From assembly GCA_021464415.1 (NCBI GenBank), contig CM038466.1, positions 31,278,833 to 31,342,832 on the forward strand: 64,000 nucleotides of DNA, in the 5' to 3' direction. The DNA comes from Lonicera japonica. Lineage: Eukaryota > Streptophyta > Magnoliopsida > Dipsacales > Caprifoliaceae. Of this stretch, positions 58,041 to 64,000 are shown in pieces; position 1 is the first letter of the stretch, and the number at the start of each line of letters is the position of its first letter. The notes below the pieces were generated by a model. That model ran no database searches. It was given only the letters and a program-made list of their open reading frames with translations, and had not been told where the DNA came from. A program made the translations under genes and the position numbers.

Positions 58041-60139
58041 TGTATTCATGAACTACGAGGACCTGAGCCCCAAAAAAAAAGAGAGAAAGAGAGAGAGAAA
58101 TGGGAATTGACAGACCATGAATCAACTTCTCCCGGGATACAAAAGGACCAAGACTCACACACACGCACGAAATGGCAGATCAAAACCCAAAAGTTTGACA
58201 CTCTAAAAGTCTGTGTAGGAACCAAAATTCTAAAGGATGGATCTATTTTCTGAAAGGCTCGAATCTGATTGATAAACAAGGAAGGTGTAAAAGAGGAATC
58301 GGGTACCAGAAAAAATAGAAAGAGTAGAAAAGGGAAAAATCTCGTTGGTCCAAGAGAGGAAAAAGTGAGAAAAACAGAAATAAAGAAAATCGATAAGGAG
58401 AGCCACACAAAGAGTGACAGCTGTGCCAAAAAGGCCGAGGGCTACATCTTAGGTGAGTAAGGCTCCTGTTTCGGAAAAAGCAAAGAAAGAAAAAAGCAAG
58501 AAAAGTCCAAAAGCCCAAAATAAAAGGCCGGATAAACAAAAGAGGGAGCAATAAGGGTATCAAAAAACAGAAAGTGATGCAGGACCAGCATCTTCCCTGT
58601 AGAAAAATCAGAGGGTAGCTTGAGGATATTTGAGAAATCGAAGCGAAATTCCATACCCATGACCGAAGGGAGGAAAACTGAGGGTAGAGAGATGCCAAAT
58701 CCCTAAAATCCATGCACAGCGCTCCGAAAGTTCTTAGGAAAAGTTAATTCAGAAGTCTGATTCCCCAATAAGTGCCAAAGGTCAAAACTGAGGGTGAAAG
58801 GAATGGAAAAGAAAAAGCACTTCTACTTGCAAACAGTTCTCTCTAGCATATTATCTTTGAAAATCAACAAAGCAGGGTCTGAATAATGAAACCGTGGCAA
58901 CAAGACAGTACGAAGGGAATTTTTTCCGAATTCCTTAGAGTTAGGAATTCTCCGCATTCCCCACGATGGGAATTTCTCCGAAATCCCTTTCCCCACGAAG
59001 GAAAATAACGACTCCACGTATTCCCCACGAAAGAAATTTTTCGGATTCCTCAGAATTAGGAATTCTTCGCATTCCCCATGATAGGAATTTCTCCGAAACC
59101 CCTTTCCCCACGAAGGGAAATAACGACTCCACGTGTTCCCCACAACGGAATTTTTTCGGATTCCTCAGAGTTAGGAATTCTTCGCATTCCCCATGATGGG
59201 AATTTCTCCAAAACTCCTTTCCCCATGAAGGGAAATAACGACTCCACGTGTTTCCCACGAAGGGAATTTTTTTCGAATTCCTCAGAGTTAGGAATTCTTC
59301 GCATTCCCCATGATGGGAATTTCTTCGAAACCCCTTTCCCCACGAAGGAAAATAACGACTCCACGTGTTCTCCACGATGGGAATTTTTTCGGATTCCTCA
59401 GAGTTAGGAATTTTTCGCATTCCTCATGATGGGAATTTCTCCGAAACCCCTTTCCCCACGAAGGAAAATAACGACTCCACGTGTTCTCCATGAAGGGAAT
59501 TTTTTCCGAATTCCTCAGAATTAAGAATTCTTCGCATTCTCCACGATGGAAATTTTCTCCGATCCCCTTTCCCCACGAAGGGAAATAACCTTTACCGCAC
59601 ATTCCCCATGAAGGGAATAACTTTATCCACACATTCCCCACGATGGGAATCTTTTTTCCAAGATAAGAATTCTTCACACATTCCCCACGAAGGGAATTTG
59701 GTTCACATTTTCCAAAGAAGGAAGTCTCTTTTAACATTAAATCCCCACGAAGGGATACACCACAAGACCAAGAACATTCTCTCACTTCTCCCTAAGAAAT
59801 GGGAAACCTTTTAGAACGCTTCTCCACAAAAGGTCATGTGTACTCGGCGAAATGCCAAAACCCCCCACGCAAAGTCCCATACACTGAGGGTGGTGCGCCG
59901 CTGAGGGTAATGTATCACTGAGGGTATGCAGAAGAAAAGATTGATGTATCGTGTCGCTTGGCCGAAAGGAAAAGGGCGATCGTGGGTTGCATTGCCTAAA
60001 GTACGATGAAATCCACGTGCCAGAAAGGGTATATTCTGATTCAAGTATCAACACATTAAGATTCACCCGAGGGTCGTGAATCGGTGTCTTCTTATCGTCC
60101 CAGTATTCTTGCGAGCAAGAATCCTGGGACGAGAGGGTC
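58041..60139 (+). other. Tat-3 3' UTR
   Basis: GA-rich first third, partly alignable with the Tat-P 3' UTR; then the 116-bp satellite; then a stretch with four near-repeats of CTGAGGGT (59866-59920); ending in GGGACGAGAGGGTC before the LTR. No gene is present; open frames on both strands in 58823-59785 come from the repeats. Confidence 0.7.
58918..59770 (+). repeat. about 116-bp tandem repeat in Tat-3 3' UTR, six copies plus decayed units
   Basis: Each unit holds AGTTAGGAATTCTTCGCATT, a GATGGGAATTTCTCCGAA block and CCCACGAAGGGAAATAACGA. Landmarks recur near 58940, 59055, 59171, 59287, 59403 and 59521. Shorter CCCCACGAAGGGAA units continue to about 59755. Confidence 0.92.
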
Positions 60140-61458
60140 TGTGAACACCCAAATCCACGACTCTCATATGAATACGGCTTTTCTTAAAACAAGCATATTG
60201 CATTTGATCATGAGTCATCCTGTATATAGAAGACCGTTAGGAAAGACTCTAATTTTCGGACGCGTTAGGAGTCTGAGATAACCTTTGTTGCCTTTTCGCT
60301 TACAAGGATGGGGATCGTCCCAGTATTCTTGAGTTTTTTTCGAGGGTTTCTATGCATTTTTGTGAGCCAGTCGTAGCCCCCAACCGCACGCACCAACTGT
60401 ACGGTTACCTGCCAGCTGTGCGGTTGTCAACTAGCCGCATGCCCCAGCCGCAACCACCAACTGCACGACCTAACCGCTCGCCCTAGCCGCATGCCCTGCG
60501 GCTACCCCCAACTGCACGCCACCAGCCGCACCCCCTGCGGCTACCCCCTGCGGTTGGCCTCTTTTGGAGCGTTTCTGGCGAAAATTTCCCTATAAATAGG
60601 ACACTTGGGCTCTCATTTGGGATCATCAACACTCACTAGTGTTTTTAGTAAGGTGAAGTTCTGTAAAAATCATTAGAGAGTCTTTTCTTAGAGAATTTCT
60701 AGTGAGATAAAGTTAGTGAGAGAGAAGGCTAGTGGGAGAAAGTTAGTGAGATAAAGCTTTAGAGAGAGAAAGTTCTAGAGAGAGAAGGAGGCAAGCAAGG
60801 CAATCAAGACAAGGTTTTTATTTCTTCTTCAGGCGCATCAGGTACGTCTTTCTTCCATTCTACTAATTTCAATACTGCATTTAAATTCGTTTTAATACAG
60901 AAAGTTAGATAACTTGCAAAAAAGTTCACTGCTTTCAAAACAAGTTCTTTCTAAATTTTACAAGAAAACTAAAACCTGTTTTGACAAGTTTTCAAAACAA
61001 ACAAAAATACAAAAACAGTTTCCAAAAGAAAGGAACTACGAGACTCTGATTTTATTCTATGAATGAATATGTAGGCACTCGTAAAGCTCGAGTCTGATTT
61101 CAAAATATTGTTTTAAACTAAATTTATCTGGAAATGACTATTCTGAAAACCATTCGAACTACTTGCAAGATATCTAAAATAGGAATTAGATGCATGATCC
61201 ATTAAGAGACCGAAAGGGCGAATTGGGTGCCTAACACCTTCCCAATTCGTAACGTAGTTCCCGAACCCTAGCAAAGTCAATTTTTAAAATAATTCTCTAG
61301 TTTCAAACATATGAAAGATAATTCGTTTTCGAATTGTCCTTTGTACGATCTTTTGTTTGTTTTCTCGTAAAACAAACTGGCGACTCTATAAAGTACGTTT
61401 TCAAAGAAAACCGAGAACGCAGACTCTTCCTTTCGGGTCGCGGGTCTGGATTCTCACA
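60140..61458 (+). repeat. Tat-3 3' LTR, 1,319 bp
   Basis: Matches the 5' LTR but is 74 bp longer, mainly because extra CCGCAC-type units lie in U3 near 60430-60530. TATAAATA is at 60591-60598 and the hairpin at 61219-61249. TCAAC follows. Confidence 0.93.
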
Positions 61459-61463
61459 TCAAC

Positions 61464-61738
61464 CACCCTCTGCCAAGGAATGTGTTATAAGGAGAACCTA
61501 TGTCCATGATAATAAACTCCACAATTTTCTTTTTCGGCCCTAAGCGAACCCGTACCTCGGCTATAGCGATAAGCCAAACTGCCTCCCCGCTAAAACTGAA
61601 CACGAGCGAATCAATACTTTTGACTTGAGAAGGTATGAGGCTCTGCTTTTTAAACATGCTATGATACATTATCTCAGACAAACTTCCTGGGTCAATAAGC
61701 ACCATTTTAACATCAAAAGTGTTTATATTAACAGTCAA
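61464..61738 (-). pseudogene. Tat-M protease
   Basis: On minus it reads VKMVLIDPGSLSEIMYHSMF, with DPGS at the retropepsin active site, then VRLGPKKKIVEFIIMD and YNTFLGRGWL. It is cut by the Tat-3 insertion right after LGRGWL, and its continuation lies at 48776. Confidence 0.8.
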
Positions 61739-62026
61739 AACAAGTGCATCGTTATGTGGGGTTTCTGCCCCTCCAATATCCTCATCAATAAACTTGATTT
61801 CATATGACTGCCTATCTCACCTTTCCTTCTTGTAGGCCGTGACAGACATTACCTTGGCCCTTAATGCTTTCTTGATGCATTGTGCTCTTTTCACATAAGC
61901 TCTCATTACATTCTTAGTAATATAATCCTAGTTGGTATAGTCGTGAATCACGTCTATTATCCCACCGAAAGTTTTTGGGACTTCCTTGTCAACCCGCTCA
62001 TCATCGCTATCCTTTTTTGCTTTCTT
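61739..62026 (-). pseudogene. Tat-M gag-protease linker
   Basis: Lies between the gag zinc motif and protease. I see no domain, and stops occur in all frames. Confidence 0.4.
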
Positions 62027-63530
62027 TTACTCCGCTTTCTCGATGAATTTGACAAACTCGGCCAAATGCCCCTTTGTTACCAGACCCTCCAGAAACTGCT
62101 TGAGGGTTATGCACTCTTTTGTCTTATGACTGTGATCCCTGTGATACGAACATCTCACTTTCTTATTTCTTCGTTCTGGATCTCCGCCCGGAGGTCTCTG
62201 CCACTCGAAATATGGTTCATTTTTTATTTGATACATTGATTTGGTCGATCGGCTTGGTGAAAACTGTGTTGACCCCCTTATAACCCTCATCGCCGACGTG
62301 GGATAAATCCTATTTTTTCTGCTTTTTGGAGCTATCATAACCCCTGCCGGCCCCGTCCTTCCCTTCTGTCGACATTCATGTTTTTTCTCTAATTTCCAAT
62401 CATCAATTCGTTGTCCTCAACACGGGCATACTGTCTTATTCTTAAGAGTAATTCATCAAAGGTCTGAGGAGGTTCGCGGGTCAAGAAATTGTACATACCG
62501 TTATCGTCCTTGGGTAAGCCGTACCTGAAGGTGTTCAGATCGAGCAAACTGTAAATCACAGCCTTCTGCCTCTTGGAATATCTCACAGTATCTTAATGAG
62601 TACTCCCTCAGAGTTTCGTTTCTTATCTTTCTCACATTTGCTAAAGCCTCTGGGCCCTTGACCACCCAACTGTTGGTTATGAATCTGGAGGTAAACTGCT
62701 CTACTAATTCTCTGAAACTATCAATCTGACCAGCTGGCAAACGAGTAAACCATCTGAGGGCAACTTTGCCTAGGCGCGCTGGGAACATTCGGCACATCAC
62801 AGCATTATTTGAAATCCAGTAAGCCATGACCTATTGATAGTATCTAACATGGTTGGCTGGATCTGTCTTGCCATTATATATGCTGAACTTCGGCTATGGT
62901 AGCTTTTTCGACAGTGGGGCCTCGGCTATGCACCTTATGAATGGAGAGCCGTTCTATTCTCCCAACGATTTTCACGCTAAGTCTCTAGGGGTATAGGCCA
63001 CAGACTTTCGGGCCACTGTCAAGTCATTCAGTCTCCTCAGATCGTTTTCCGTCCATGCTCTGGGCTCAGAATCTTTCTTGACCAGTCTGTTAAATACACT
63101 ATGTCTAGGTTCCGCCACTAGAACTTCCGAAGTGGAGATGTGTGCACCATGCGGCTGTTTATCATCTCGGCCCTGAGCGCGCGTCTGAGCGGGCACTAGA
63201 TTTTAAGTGGCGACGTTGTCATTGTGCAGTCGCCTAACAATCGAGGTTACTGTGTCTTCCTCCTTTGCGTTTTTGGAGGCGAATTTTGTCATACTTTCTC
63301 AAAAGTTCATGCAAGGTTTGGTTCTCCAATCTTAGTGCAACAACATTATTGGCAGCACACCCACCAATAATGTCAGGATCATCATAGTTGCTATTGACCG
63401 TCCTCCGATTCGTGGTGACCGACAAATTCTAAGAATCATTCTGTTATTGTTGCAGGGGTGGCAATCCGCCATCTCCCCCAGTGGGTTGGGCTTGCGAAAT
63501 CCGAGAGGTAGTTACTCTTGTTTGAGGCAT
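62027..63530 (-). pseudogene. Tat-M gag (capsid and zinc motif), decayed
   Basis: The minus-strand ATG at 63530 begins MPQTRVTTSRIS, with a stop soon after. Conserved blocks follow in order: a coiled-coil-like VVALRLENQTLHELLRKYD (about 63,340), KFSIYNGKTDPANHVRYYQ (about 62,880), MAYWISNNAVMCRMFPARLG and ALRWFTRLP (62,827-62,740), FVTNSW-like and REYSLRYCEIFQEA, FRYGLPKDDNGMYNFLTREP, and a zinc motif CSYHRDHSHKTKEC near 62,150. This is the retrotransposon gag domain of the Tat type. Stops and frame changes separate most blocks. Confidence 0.8.
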
Positions 63531-63611
63531 GATGATAGGTATTATCTTTTTCGGTTGGTTAAAATCACACTCACCAGTTTTTTAGAATGAAAAAGACCGC
63601 TTCTCTCGTTT

Positions 63612-63631
63612 CCCACAGATAAGCGCCAAAC
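63612..63631 (-). other. Tat-M primer-binding region
   Basis: On minus, GTTTGGCGCTTATCTGTGGG follows the LTR end CCTACA. It resembles the TTTGGCGCCGTCTGTGGG sites of related gypsy elements. Confidence 0.65.
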
Positions 63632-64000
63632 TGTAGGTGGTCAAAATTTTACGACCTGACCCACTGTAAATATAGTTCGAGAAACGAATCAGGGAGAATG
63701 GATAAAACAGGTAAAATGTGACAAGAGGATTTTTTGGGCACGGTAGGTTCCCCTGGCAGCGCTTATGCTGATCCGGCAGTACGTCCTCCGTCTGTGTGTG
63801 TGTGATTGCTGTATTGAGCTCTTAAGGCAATGTTATTAGTGTTACAAGCTTTCTCTCTCTAAAACAGATTAAGTAAAACTAGCCACTCTTTCTGCCCAAA
63901 TACCCAGCAACCAACCCTCTTCTCGAGTCTCCCATATCCTATTTATATGTATAGAATTAGGGTTACGCTTACTCATTAGGGTTGATAGTAAAATGACTAA
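63632..64000 (-). repeat. Tat-M 5' LTR, partial (cut by window end)
   Basis: Aligns over its whole visible length with 29744-30113, with scattered substitutions, including a TATA-like CATATAAATAGG on minus near 63,945. Confidence 0.85.

Larger units (their letters stand above)
48782..61458 (+). mobile_element. Tat-3: full-length Tat/Ogre-like Ty3/gypsy element, 12,677 bp
   Basis: LTRs 48782-50026 and 60140-61458, a primer-binding site, a 1-kb leader, gag, protease, RT with two RNase H domains, integrase, a 2.1-kb repeat-bearing 3' UTR and TCAAC target duplications. Dual RNase H and the 3' UTR satellite place it in the Tat lineage; it lies in the Tat-M protease. Many stops and frame changes show it is inactive. 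Unlike Tat-P and Tat-M it has no antisense accessory gene. Confidence 0.93.
29744..64000 (-). mobile_element. Tat-M: old Tat-lineage Ty3/gypsy element, nested and running off the right edge
   Basis: Read right to left: 5' LTR (from 63632, cut by the window end), primer-binding site, gag, protease, reverse transcriptase, two RNase H domains, integrase, a long 3' region with + strand accessory genes, and the 3' LTR (29744 to about 30462). Athila-2 (40235-48391) and Tat-3 (48782-61458) interrupt it. Tat assignment rests on the dual RNase H, the protease and RT sequences and the antisense gene between pol and 3' LTR. Stops are common in every coding block, so it is the oldest large element here. 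Confidence 0.85.

Noticed and set aside
58823..59785. Overlapping frames on both strands with repeated VESLF/FPSWG or PRREI motifs
   Set aside because: They are translations of the 116-bp satellite.

Overview
The window is nuclear DNA of a flowering plant, most likely a eudicot. It is AT-rich and built almost entirely of transposable elements, many inserted inside one another. The element types (Athila-like and Tat/Ogre-like Ty3/gypsy elements, a Ty1/copia element, a Mutator-like element, Helitrons, Tourist- and hAT-type MITEs) and GT-AG introns point to a plant. I found no ordinary host gene, tRNA, rRNA, CRISPR array or bacterial feature. The species cannot be told from the sequence.

Left part (1-8416). 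Positions 1-2350 are the right-hand part of a Mutator-like element: the C-terminal half of a transposase on + (SWIM and CCHC zinc motifs, one in-frame stop) converging on a small spliced GRF zinc-finger gene on -, then a candidate terminal inverted repeat. AT-rich DNA follows, with a series of Helitron-like elements (3414-6365; the last, 5790-6365, has both termini), two long TAA microsatellites, a 211-bp Tourist-like MITE with TAA target duplication, and a diverged direct duplication (about 2550 and about 7265).

Middle-left (8417-28744). A copia element (LTR 8417-8649) is broken in its gag by a 10,553-bp Athila-like element (9876-20428; LTRs equal in length and apparently identical, ATGCT target duplication). 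The Athila pol gene is open, but gag-pro has one stop and two frameshifts. The copia remnant also holds a hAT-type MITE and ends abruptly near 22937. There it joins the 3' part of a Tat/Ogre element called here Tat-P. Tat-P carries an antisense, three-exon plant mobile domain (PMD) gene with its own promoter, a repeat-rich 3' UTR and a 1,539-bp 3' LTR. The palindrome TGTCGCGCGACA is clustered just upstream of the TATA box of both the PMD gene and this LTR.

Right part (29744-64000). An old minus-strand Tat element (Tat-M) spans the rest and runs off the right edge. Its gag-pro-RT-RNase H-integrase remnants are split by two insertions. Athila-2 (40235-48391) keeps gag-pro but has lost pol, and itself holds a 1,114-bp solo LTR with perfect ATTTT duplications. 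Tat-3 (48782-61458, TCAAC duplications) is full length but decayed, with dual RNase H and a 116-bp satellite in its 3' UTR. Between its pol and 3' LTR, Tat-M carries antisense genes on +: a decayed gene resembling the 'putative gypsy type transposon' protein family, and two small coiled-coil genes with their own TATA boxes.

The most interesting theme is promoter architecture. Several unrelated elements here carry arrays of perfect dyad-symmetric motifs next to their promoters, often spaced by about 20-22 or 42 bp, and two Tat elements carry independent antisense accessory genes.
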